Origin: Phycisphaerae bacterium SM23_33
GTDB taxonomy: Bacteria > Planctomycetota > Phycisphaerae > SM23-33
Reading direction: 5' to 3'
NCBI GenBank assembly: GCA_001303665.1
Contig: LJUF01000010.1
Location: forward strand, 1-34,009
DNA length: 34,009 nucleotides
Position numbers and translations under genes: made by a program. The notes under the pieces were generated by a model. It worked only from the letters and a program-made list of their open reading frames with translations. It was not told the DNA's origin and did not search any database. This document shows, in pieces, positions 24,929 through 32,179 of the stretch. Each line of letters starts with the position of its first letter. Positions within the stretch are counted from its first letter, which is position 1.

Positions 24929-25836
24929 ACGAGCCCGTCAGCAAATTGCAGGAGATCTTGGACGCCGGCCAGTTCGCCGTCACCGGAGAGATCGGCCCGC
25001 CCAAGGGCACCAACGTCGAGCCAGCCCTGCACGAGGCCCAGCAGTACCTCGAGGGCCGGGTGGCCGCCGTCAACGTCACCGACATTCAGACGGCGGTGAT
25101 GCGGCTGGGGTCGATGGCCGTCTGCCACCTGCTGCTGGACCGCGGCGTCGAGCCGGTCTTCCAGATGGTCTGCCGCGACCGCAATCGCCTGGCCCTGGAA
25201 TCCGACCTGCTTTCCGCCTACACCCTGGGCATCCGCAACGTCCTGGCCCTGACCGGCGACCACGTGGCCATGGGCGACCATCGCGAGGCCAAGTGCGTCT
25301 TCGACCTGGATTCGGTGGGCCTGCTGGAGGCGATGGCCCGCCTGGAGGCCGGCACCGACCTGGGGCGGGATGCGAAAGGCAACCCCAACCAACTCGACGG
25401 GGTGCCCAAGTTCTTCAAGGGCTGCTGCGTCACGCCCTGCGCCGACGAGGTCGAACCGCAGATCATCAAGCTGGAAAAGAAGGCCACCGCCGGCGCCCAG
25501 TTCGTCCAGACCCAGGCGGTGTACGACCCGGCGGCGTTCGAAAAGTTCATGAACCAGATCCAGCACGTCAAGGTCCCGGTGCTGGTGGGGATCGTGCTGC
25601 TGAAGTCGGCCGGCATGGCCAAGTACATGAACCGCTCGGTCCCGGGCGTGCAGGTGCCCGACGCAATCGTCCAGCGGCTGACCGACGCGCCCAAGGAAGA
25701 CCGCGCCAAGGTCAGCGTCGAGATCGCCGCCGAGCTCATCCGTGCGATGAAGCCCATGTGCCAGGGGGCCCACCTGATGACCCTAGGCTGGGATCACTGC
25801 GTGCCCGACATCATTCAGCAAGCGGAACTGGCGTAA
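24925..25836 (+). CDS. metF: Methylenetetrahydrofolate reductase
   Basis: The product (303 residues) reduces methylene-THF to methyl-THF, the substrate of AcsE. It has the MetF TIM-barrel pattern: TGEIGPPKGTN with the catalytic Glu, VNVTDIQTAVMRLGS, FQMVCRDRNRLALESDLLSA, NVLALTGDH and FVQTQAVYDP. It is the MTHFR form found in acetogens and sulfate reducers. It begins at the ATG overlapping the metV stop; the longer open frame upstream is a shadow of metV. folD follows after 11 bp. The electron donor cannot be read from the sequence; MetV and the GltD-like fusion are the nearby candidates. Confidence 0.93.
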   Translation: MNEPVSKLQEILDAGQFAVTGEIGPPKGTNVEPALHEAQQYLEGRVAAVNVTDIQTAVMRLGSMAVCHLLLDRGVEPVFQMVCRDRNRLALESDLLSAYTLGIRNVLALTGDHVAMGDHREAKCVFDLDSVGLLEAMARLEAGTDLGRDAKGNPNQLDGVPKFFKGCCVTPCADEVEPQIIKLEKKATAGAQFVQTQAVYDPAAFEKFMNQIQHVKVPVLVGIVLLKSAGMAKYMNRSVPGVQVPDAIVQRLTDAPKEDRAKVSVEIAAELIRAMKPMCQGAHLMTLGWDHCVPDIIQQAELA

Positions 25837-25847
25837 GGAGACAGACG

Positions 25848-26825
25848 GTGGCAGCCAAGATCATCGACGGTGAGGCGGTAGCCGAGGAAATCAAGAAGAA
25901 GGTGGCCGCGGACGCGGCCGAACTGGCCCAGGCCGGCAGGCCGCCCCACCTGGTGGCGGTGCAAGTCGGGGAAAACCCGGCTTCCAAGATCTACACCAAC
26001 ATGCAGGCCAAGGCCTGCGAATCGGTGGGGATCCAATACGAGCTGCTCAACCTGCCGGAAGATACGACCCAGGAGGCGCTGCTGGCCAAGGTCGGCGAAC
26101 TGAACGCCGACAAGAAGGTAACGGGCCTGATCCTCCAGATGCCCGTTCCCCCCCAGATCGACGCCCGCCAGGTCCAGGTGAGGCTCTCGCCGGCCAAGGA
26201 TGTCGAGGGCATGCACCCTGAAAACATGGGCCGGCTGTTCTACGGCGGCGGCATCGTCGCCCCTTGCACGGCCCTGGCCGCGGTGGAGCTGCTCAAGCGG
26301 GCCTGCCCGAACCTCACCGGCAAAGAGACGGTCATCGTCGGCCACAGCGAGATCGTGGGCAAGCCCGTGGCCATGATCCTGCTGCAGTCGCTGAACGAGT
26401 CCCCCACCGCCACCGTCTGCCACATTGCCACGAAGGACCTGGCCGCCCACACCCGCCGGGCCGAGGTGCTCATCGTCGCCACCGGCGTTTCGCAGGCGCG
26501 GTGGCAGGCCTACAGCCGAAGGAAAAAGGCCGGCGAGAAGCCCCCGCTGCCGGACCTGTCGCCGTTGATCAAGGCCGACATGCTCCGGCAGGGCGCCATC
26601 GTCATTGACGTGGCCATGAACCGCATCCCCAAGGGCTTCGACGACAGCGGCGAGCCCCTGAAAAACGAAAAGGGCAGCACCATCATGCAGACCGTCGGCG
26701 ACGTGGACTTCGCCGCGGCCAAGGAAAAGGTCGCCGCCATCACCCCCGTCCCCGGCGGCGTGGGGCCGGTCACCGTGGCCATGCTGCTGGCCAACACCGT
26801 GGCCTGCGCCGAGGCCCTGGCCTGA
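25848..26825 (+). CDS. folD: Methylene-THF dehydrogenase (FolD family) with altered catalytic residues
   Basis: The 325-residue product begins at GTG with AAGGAG 7 nt upstream and aligns over its whole length with FolD: AAKIIDG, GENPASKIYT, PVPPQID, HSEIVGKP, ITPVPGGVGPVT. Compared with E. coli FolD, the catalytic Lys54 is Gln53 here (YTNMQAK), Gln98 is kept as Gln97, and Asp121 is Glu120 (KDVEG). In the human homologue the equivalent lysine (Lys56) is needed for cyclohydrolase activity, so this protein may be mainly a dehydrogenase. Two insertions, after VATG (about 212) and after MNRI (about 260), explain the extra length over the 288-residue E. coli protein. It is the last gene of the methyl-branch operon. 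Confidence 0.93.
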   Translation: MAAKIIDGEAVAEEIKKKVAADAAELAQAGRPPHLVAVQVGENPASKIYTNMQAKACESVGIQYELLNLPEDTTQEALLAKVGELNADKKVTGLILQMPVPPQIDARQVQVRLSPAKDVEGMHPENMGRLFYGGGIVAPCTALAAVELLKRACPNLTGKETVIVGHSEIVGKPVAMILLQSLNESPTATVCHIATKDLAAHTRRAEVLIVATGVSQARWQAYSRRKKAGEKPPLPDLSPLIKADMLRQGAIVIDVAMNRIPKGFDDSGEPLKNEKGSTIMQTVGDVDFAAAKEKVAAITPVPGGVGPVTVAMLLANTVACAEALA

Positions 26826-26872
26826 GAGGCGACCGACGGCGAGGGATCAAGGGTCCAGGCCGCGGCAGCGGC

Positions 26873-26900
26873 TTGCAAGTCCGTGTCGAATTGCTATGGT
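26873..26900 (+). promoter_or_regulatory. Candidate promoter of the acetate kinase fusion gene
   Basis: TTGCAA (26873-26878), 16 bp, then TATGGT (26895-26900), in the 124-bp gap after folD. A small AGCCC-TGA-GGGCT hairpin lies just before the start codon. Confidence 0.4.
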
Positions 26901-26949
26901 CGGCCTCAGGAAATGACCCGGTCCGGCCAACAGCCCTGAGGGCTTCGCC

Positions 26950-29244
26950 ATGGACATTGCCAGCCAACTCCAGTTCCACCCGCTGTTCGCCACCTTCAGC
27001 CCTGATGCCCTGGCCGAGGTCGTCCGCGCCAGCACCGCCGTTACCTACCAGCCGGGCGACGTCTGCATCCGGCAGGGCGAGGCCGGAGAGGTCTTCGGAG
27101 TCCTGATCTCCGGGAAGCTGGAGGCGGCCCGCGACCTGGGCACCGAGCAGCGCGAACGCCTGGGCACGATTGAACCGGGCGAATGCTTCGGGGAGATGTC
27201 GCTGCTGACCGGCAGCCCGGCCGCGGCCGAGGTGGTGGCGGTGACGGAATCCGAGGCCGTCGTCTTTCTCCAGGAGGCCATCGGCCCCCTCATCGCCCTC
27301 AACCGCAACGCCGTCCAGCTTCTGACTCGGTTGATGGCACGCCGGCTGGCCGGCCCCAGGCCGCAGGCGACGTCGCCGCGCCCGGCCGCGGTCACCTACA
27401 GCCTGGGCGCCAGCGGCCCCATGCGAATCCTGTCCATAAGCTGCCGCCGGGACGATCTGCGGTACAGCTACTTCGACACGACCTCCGAGCAGGCGCTGGC
27501 AACGGGCAGCGCGACCGGCCTGGGCGGCCAGGAGGCGGTTCACACTCACCGCGGCCCCAAGGGCGCACTTCAGGAGCGGGTCGGCCCCCCCACCCACGAG
27601 GCGGCGCTGGCCGCGGCCCTGGACGCGTTGACAGCCGCCGACGGCGGGCTGCTCGGCTCGGCGGCGGAACTGTCGGCCATCGGGCACCGCGTCTGCCACG
27701 GCGGGCTCGGCTTCAACGGCCCGGCGGTGGTGGATGAGCAGGTGCTGGAGGAGATCCGCCGGCTGGCGCCCCTGGCCCCGATGGAAAACCCCTACAATCT
27801 GCTCGGAATCGAGGCCTGCCGGAAGCTCGCCCCGGGCGTCGCCCAGGTGGCTGTCTTCGACACGGCCTTCCACCTGAGGATGCCGGCCGCGGCCTGCCGC
27901 TACGCCCTGCCCCAAGACCTGGCCGGGGAGGTCGAACTCCGCCGGTTCGGCTCCCACGGGATTTCGCACGAAGGTGCGGCCCGGGCCGCCTGCGCTTACC
28001 TCGGCAGGAACTTCGACACGCTGAAAATCATCAGCTGCCACCTCGGCACGGGGGCCTCGCTGACGGCCATCGATCACGGCCGGCCGGTGGACAATACCAT
28101 GGGCTTCACCCCCATGGAGGGGCTGGTCATGGCCACGCGGCCGGGCGACGTGGACCCCGGTCTCCTGCTGTACCTGATCGCCCAGCGCGGCATCCCCGCG
28201 GAGGAGCTGACCCGCCGGCTGTACACCGAGTCGGGCCTGCTGGGGCTGTCGGGCATCTCCGGTGACGTCCTTACCGTGCTCGGGGCCGCCGATGAGGGAA
28301 ATCCCCAGGCCCTGCTGGCCATGCAGGTCTATTGCCACCGGGCGCGGAAATACCTCAGCGCCTACGTGGGGCTGCTGGGCGGCGTGGACGGGATCGTCTT
28401 CACCGGCGGCGTGGGCCAGAACGCCCCCGGCCTGCGGGCCCGCATCTGCCAGGGCCTGGAATGGATGGGCATCGTGCTGGACGAAGGGCGCAACCGCCAA
28501 GCCCGGCCGGGGGCGGGCGAAGTGGCCGAGATCTCCCAGAGCCAGTCGCGGGCCCGCGTGCTGGCCGTCGGCAGCAGCGAGGACCACACCATCGCGATCC
28601 AGGCCGTCCGCGCCGTGACGCAAAGACGCGTCACCGACGTCATCCGCCACCAGCAAAAGCCGATCCCCATCAGTGTTTCCGCTCACCACGTCCATCTCAC
28701 CCAGGAGCACGTCGAGGCACTTTACGGGGCCGGGCGGGAGCTCACCTGGTACGCCGAACTCTCTCAGCCAGGCCAGTTCGCCTGCAACGAGCAGCTCTCC
28801 CTGATCGGACCCAAGGGCCGCATCGACCACGTGCGAGTCCTCGGGCCCGTGCGGCCGGAAACCCAGGTCGAAATCTCCCGCACCGAGGAATTCAAGCTGG
28901 GCATCGACGCCCCCATCCGCATGTCCGGAGACCTGGACGGCACGCCGGGCCTTACCCTGCAAGGCCCACAGGGCCAGGTCCATCTCCAGCGCGGCGTCAT
29001 CTGCGCCATGCGACACATTCACATGTCGCCGGCCGACGCCATGGAGTTCGCCGTCCGCGACCGCGACACCGTCCGCGTCCGCGTCCCCGGCGAGCGCTCG
29101 CTGGTCTTCGGCGACGTGGCCGTCCGGGTCAATCCGGACTACCGCCTGGACATGCACATCGACACCGACGAGGCCAACGCCGCCGAGCTCAGCCCCGGGG
29201 CCGTCGGCTACCTCGACTCCATCCAACAAAGGGCCTCCGCCTGA
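26950..29244 (+). CDS. Three-domain fusion: cyclic-nucleotide-type domain, acetate kinase, PduL phosphotransacylase
   Basis: Residues 1-135 form a CRP-like cNMP-binding fold (YQPGDVCIRQGEAGEVFGVLISG, FGEMSLLTGSP), but the phosphate-binding Arg of the cassette is Ala. Residues about 157-555 are acetate kinase with Arg247, Asp304, His336, Arg397 and Glu544 at the positions of Methanosarcina Arg91, Asp148, His180, Arg241 and Glu384. The N-terminal NxGSSSxK motif is replaced by SxSCRRDDLR, and GNGSS reads GTGAS. Residues about 570-764 match PduL, with the two metal-binding stretches SAHHVHL and MRHIHM. The fusion would take acetyl-CoA to acetyl phosphate and on to acetate plus ATP in one protein, possibly under allosteric control. 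It follows the methyl-branch operon, so it likely gives the ATP-yielding end of acetogenesis. No microcompartment shell gene is seen. Confidence 0.9.
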   Translation: MDIASQLQFHPLFATFSPDALAEVVRASTAVTYQPGDVCIRQGEAGEVFGVLISGKLEAARDLGTEQRERLGTIEPGECFGEMSLLTGSPAAAEVVAVTESEAVVFLQEAIGPLIALNRNAVQLLTRLMARRLAGPRPQATSPRPAAVTYSLGASGPMRILSISCRRDDLRYSYFDTTSEQALATGSATGLGGQEAVHTHRGPKGALQERVGPPTHEAALAAALDALTAADGGLLGSAAELSAIGHRVCHGGLGFNGPAVVDEQVLEEIRRLAPLAPMENPYNLLGIEACRKLAPGVAQVAVFDTAFHLRMPAAACRYALPQDLAGEVELRRFGSHGISHEGAARAACAYLGRNFDTLKIISCHLGTGASLTAIDHGRPVDNTMGFTPMEGLVMATRPGDVDPGLLLYLIAQRGIPAEELTRRLYTESGLLGLSGISGDVLTVLGAADEGNPQALLAMQVYCHRARKYLSAYVGLLGGVDGIVFTGGVGQNAPGLRARICQGLEWMGIVLDEGRNRQARPGAGEVAEISQSQSRARVLAVGSSEDHTIAIQAVRAVTQRRVTDVIRHQQKPIPISVSAHHVHLTQEHVEALYGAGRELTWYAELSQPGQFACNEQLSLIGPKGRIDHVRVLGPVRPETQVEISRTEEFKLGIDAPIRMSGDLDGTPGLTLQGPQGQVHLQRGVICAMRHIHMSPADAMEFAVRDRDTVRVRVPGERSLVFGDVAVRVNPDYRLDMHIDTDEANAAELSPGAVGYLDSIQQRASA

Positions 29245-29265
29245 ATCGCCGCAGGCCAACATCCG

Positions 29266-29290
29266 CCCCCCGCCCAACCCCTGCGGGGGG
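29266..29290 (+). terminator. Hairpin after the acetate kinase fusion gene
   Basis: CCCCCCGC and GCGGGGGG form an 8-bp perfect stem with a 9-nt loop, 22 bp after the stop. Only a weak T-rich stretch (ATTTTG at 29305-29310) follows, so termination is probable but not certain. Confidence 0.45.
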
Positions 29291-29631
29291 TATCCGCTGA
29301 ACCCATTTTGACGGGATTCGAACGTCTCCTGGGGGCAGAGTCCCGGCCGGGGGCGCAAGCCGTAAGACCTTTTCAGCAAAAGGCGTGACGCACTCAAGCG
29401 AGCCCTTTCAGCCGACGCCATCCCCCCGCCGCCGAGCGAAAAAGTCGTTCACTCGTCTCATTTCAGGCTCTTTTTTGCCCTCCAGCCCAGGGCCCCAAGG
29501 ACTTGCGCCGCCTCACTTGGCTCAGAACGCGGTCTCAAACCCCCCAGACTGCCACCTGTCGATACCTGACGGCTCTCTCAGGTCTTTACCGTAGAGGGGT
29601 ACCCAGTCCAGCAGCCCGCCGGCCCACGGCC
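29291..29631. other. Gene-free spacer between converging genes
   Basis: No gene is supported here. It holds a CCTTTT-CAGC-AAAAGG hairpin (29368-29383), a T6 run at about 29471-29476, a CCTGA/TCAGG hairpin near the methyltransferase stop (29565-29582), and a tRNA T-arm-like GGGATTCGAAC (29313-29323) without a matching acceptor stem. Confidence 0.5.
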
Positions 29632-30300
29632 TCAATCGCCTTTCGGACAGATCGCAAGCCAGGTCTTGGCCTGCTCCAGCAGGCCGGGGGCAAAGATGTA
29701 GTTTCTCGCGTGGTGGCCGCCCCCGCCGGTGAGCTTGCGAAGATAGTGCCACACATCCTTGCGATAAAGCTGGCTGAAGAACTCGGCCTCTGGAAAGCGC
29801 GACCCGATCAGGCCGCGGAAGTCCTCCGCCGAGAAGTGCACCTGGTGATACGGCGCGTCCTTCTGCTCGCGCAGTTCCTTGGTGCCGTTGGGGATGGAGA
29901 GCATCAGCGTGCCGCCGGCGGCCAGCGCGTCCCGCAGCCGCTCCAGGCAAAGCCGCGGATCGCGCACGTGCTCGAAGGTCTCGAAGCTGGTGATCAGGTC
30001 ATACGGCCCGCCCGGCAGCGGCTGGTGAAGGTCGTGCACCCCGTAACGCAGGTTGGGCCGGCGGTATCTCGCCGCCGCCGTGCTCACCAACTCCGCGTCC
30101 AGGTCCAGCCCCAGAACCGAATCAGCCGCCCGCGCCATGCAGGCCGAGCCGTAGCCCGCCCCGCAGGCTATGTCCAGCACGCGCTTCCCGGCCGCCCGCC
30201 TGGCCGCGTGAAGATAACGAGCGTAGAAGCGCCCGTGCCGCCGGGCGGCCTCGGCCAGACTCGTCGGCCGAATCGAGGTTCCCAGGACGTTCCCTTCCAT
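29632..30300 (-). CDS. SAM-dependent class I methyltransferase
   Basis: The 222-residue product has SAM motif I VLDIACGAGYGSACMA, an acidic end of strand 2 (GLDLDAE), motif II/III region YDLITSFETFEHVRDP and LAAGGTLMLSIPNGT, as in the Methyltransf_11/23 families that act on small molecules, lipids or sugars. I start at the ATG at 30300; the longer frame adds 71 Pro/Gly/Arg-rich residues with no family similarity. It is a single gene, converging on the acetate kinase fusion, with no functional tie to the Wood-Ljungdahl island. Substrate unknown. Confidence 0.82.
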   Translation of the reverse strand: MEGNVLGTSIRPTSLAEAARRHGRFYARYLHAARRAAGKRVLDIACGAGYGSACMARAADSVLGLDLDAELVSTAAARYRRPNLRYGVHDLHQPLPGGPYDLITSFETFEHVRDPRLCLERLRDALAAGGTLMLSIPNGTKELREQKDAPYHQVHFSAEDFRGLIGSRFPEAEFFSQLYRKDVWHYLRKLTGGGGHHARNYIFAPGLLEQAKTWLAICPKGD

Positions 30301-30526
30301 GGCCGGGATTATACGCCCCCGCCCGGTGAGCATCGGATCGAAATCAGCACCCCCCATGCGCGCCCGCCACATGCTCCCGAGACGCCGAGCTCTGCCAGCC
30401 AGGGGCCGACCCTCCCGCCGCCCCCCCGGCCAGGCCGGCGGCATGGGCCCCCGTACAGGCCTGCTTCCTCCGGGCGGGCATCGCCAGGGAGGTCCACAAG
30501 GTTCGGTAGCCACACGCGACCGGTAG

Positions 30527-30931
30527 CTATCGAACGTACGATTGTGTCCGAGTGACCACGGCCTTCCGGGCGGCAGCCCGTCGCTTGCGGGTCAGGACTG
30601 CTTTGCGCGCAGCGGCCTTTCGGGTTGCCTTGCGCAACTTCCGGGTGGCTACCGCCTTCTCCCCGGCGTCTTTCATTCGCTTCGACCAATTGGCGCGCTT
30701 ATCTCGGTCGCGGAGGACTCGGAGAAGATCCGTAGGAATCAAGTCGATGTCATGCATCTTGTGACAATTGGGACACAAGATGACCAAGTTGGCAATGTGG
30801 TTGTTCTGTCGGTTGCCGTCCATGTGCGCGACCTCCAACACCTCCGGGACTCCGAAACCGCAGTACGCACAAATTGGAGGGTGATGCTTGAAGGCAAGCC
30901 GCCTGTAGTTCACACGTGGTTTGATATTCAT
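30527..30931 (-). CDS. HNH endonuclease-like protein with a histone-like basic tail
   Basis: Residues 1-75 carry an HNH/zinc-finger core: CAYCG (Cys21, Cys24), VAHMDGNRQNNHIANLVILCPNCHKMHD (His36, Asn49, Cys53, Cys56, His57/His60). Residues 88-134 are almost only Lys, Arg, Ala, Thr and Val, with repeated RKA/ARKA units resembling histone H1-like or AlgP tails. The core predicts nuclease activity on nucleic acid and the tail non-specific DNA binding. Base composition of the first half is lower in GC than its neighbours, hinting at transfer. It stands alone between unrelated genes. It could also be a homing-type or phage-derived HNH protein. Confidence 0.8.
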   Translation of the reverse strand: MNIKPRVNYRRLAFKHHPPICAYCGFGVPEVLEVAHMDGNRQNNHIANLVILCPNCHKMHDIDLIPTDLLRVLRDRDKRANWSKRMKDAGEKAVATRKLRKATRKAAARKAVLTRKRRAAARKAVVTRTQSYVR

Positions 30932-31160
30932 CCTGCCACCCTCGACTGTTCCAAACCGAAAGATCGAGGCGATTTTAGCGAATGCCTAACGCCACAGCAA
31001 TCGCAGCCGGCCGAGCCTTCGTCGAACTGTTCGCCTTTCGACGGGCTCAGGAGAATGCCGACGACAGGAAGCTCGTGCGCGGGCCGGGGCATGCGGATCG
31101 GGACTTCGGCCCCGATGCCGGCGCGTTCGGATCGGTACCTCGGCCCATAGGGGCCTCGGC

Positions 31161-31832
31161 TCAGGCTCGGCGCCTTCGCCTCAACACCAAGCAGGCGCCT
31201 GCGGCGAAAAATCCCAGCGTGGCGGGCTCCGGGACAGCATAGATGGCGCCGCCAAGATTGGCATGACCAAAGTGCTCGTTTTGCACCCAGCCGCTCACGC
31301 CTGAGTTCCACCAGTAGAAGTCCGGGCTGCTGCTCCCGATGGATGGTGGATCGTAGAACTTGCTGTTTATGGCGGTAGTGGTCTGCTGGTCGGTGAGAAC
31401 GTAAGCCCACGTGATCGTGTCAGGAACCGTCACGTTAGGGATATCAATTGAAACAAGGTTGTAGCCGTCTGACAGGGGTACGTCGTCCAAGAGTCCACTG
31501 TCCCACAGCACCGTCCCTGGTTTTCCGTCAGACCCATCGTTCAGATATATCCGGGCCAGCAGATCGGTGGTTCCATCCCCCGAGATGAGCGGGATCTCCA
31601 GTCTCGTCAATTCGCGGACCGTTCCCGCCAGAGTAACCTCATCGCCGCGCCAGACCCCGTCTACGCCTGTCATGCTGCTCCTGTCGATGCCAGGCAAGTT
31701 GCTGTAGACGGCGGTTTCGGCGAGTGATGTGCCCGCCGAAGCTCCCAAAGCCGCCGCCATCGCCAGAGACGCCCAGATGCCAGTCCTGGCCGCCATGATC
31801 GCCCTTTTCACAGATCCTTGCGAGTCTCTCAT
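31161..31832 (-). CDS. Exported PEP-CTERM protein, function unknown
   Basis: The 223-residue protein has an N-terminal signal peptide (basic start, hydrophobic run about 18-35, Ala-rich cleavage zone before ETAVYSN) and ends with the sorting signal VPEPATLGFFAAGACLVL followed by five Arg. The part between is a beta-rich extracellular domain with GDEVTLAGTVRELTRLEI and WWNSGVSGWVQ; similar domains occur in PEP-CTERM proteins with no known function. PEP-CTERM proteins are processed by exosortase and often belong to the cell surface or extracellular matrix. The ATG at 31832 has AGGAGA 8 nt upstream. It has its own promoter and a long leader of about 310 nt. Confidence 0.82.
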   Translation of the reverse strand: MRDSQGSVKRAIMAARTGIWASLAMAAALGASAGTSLAETAVYSNLPGIDRSSMTGVDGVWRGDEVTLAGTVRELTRLEIPLISGDGTTDLLARIYLNDGSDGKPGTVLWDSGLLDDVPLSDGYNLVSIDIPNVTVPDTITWAYVLTDQQTTTAINSKFYDPPSIGSSSPDFYWWNSGVSGWVQNEHFGHANLGGAIYAVPEPATLGFFAAGACLVLRRRRRA

Positions 31833-31858
31833 GCTTGCCCTCTCCTTTGGGATGTAAT

Positions 31859-32136
31859 GCCCCTAAGGGGCTTTCGGGTTCTCGGGGCGCCCGACGGCCG
31901 GCCTCGCGCCTCCGGCCGCCAGCACCCCTGTCGTCGTGAGAAGTGCCAGGTGTCTCGTAAGACCTTCGCCTCCCGTGCCTGGCTGTTGTCTCCTCAATTC
32001 AGCCCATGGACGCCCTCGGCCGAACCACCGGCCGAATGCGCCGCTTCCTTGGCGCACAGCAGCACCGCTGAGCAATTGAGCTTGTCCCTAAGGGAGGGAA
32101 CTACCCTCCGAAAGACGTGGCCCGAAAAGCCGGGCC
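31859..32136 (-). promoter_or_regulatory. Long, highly structured 5' leader of the PEP-CTERM gene
   Basis: The gap between the two PEP-CTERM genes holds no CDS but many hairpins in the minus-strand transcript: 32119-32136 (6 bp), 32093-32109 (6 bp), a three-way junction closed by 32068-32080 with 31993-32002 around hairpins 32036-32057 (7 bp) and 32016-32035 (6 bp), a stem 31946-31982 with an inner GTCT/AGAC hairpin, and 31859-31871 (GCCCC/GGGGC) just before the ribosome binding site. I recognise no known riboswitch class. Confidence 0.45.
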
Positions 32137-32151
32137 CCTCACAGGACGGGT

Positions 32152-32179
32152 ATCATATCACGGATCGGGATTCTGTCAA
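32152..32179 (-). promoter_or_regulatory. Sigma-70 promoter of the PEP-CTERM gene
   Basis: A perfect TTGACA (32174-32179) and TATGAT (32152-32157) are spaced by 16 bp on the minus strand. The -35 box overlaps the stop codon of the upstream beta-helix gene. Confidence 0.65.

Noticed and set aside
29301..29383. Possible tRNA on the minus strand, from the T-arm-like GTTCGAATCCC and nearby stems
   Set aside because: No 7-bp acceptor stem, no proper 5-bp T-stem and no recognisable anticodon arm can be drawn; at best a tRNA remnant.
31000..31070. Sequence resembling the widespread TTCGACxGGCTCAGG intergenic motif
   Set aside because: Only one short imperfect copy is visible in the window, so no repeat family can be supported.
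32036..32057. Signal recognition particle RNA because of an AAGGAAGC loop
   Set aside because: The flanking SRP helix 8 sequence and GGAA tetraloop arrangement are absent.
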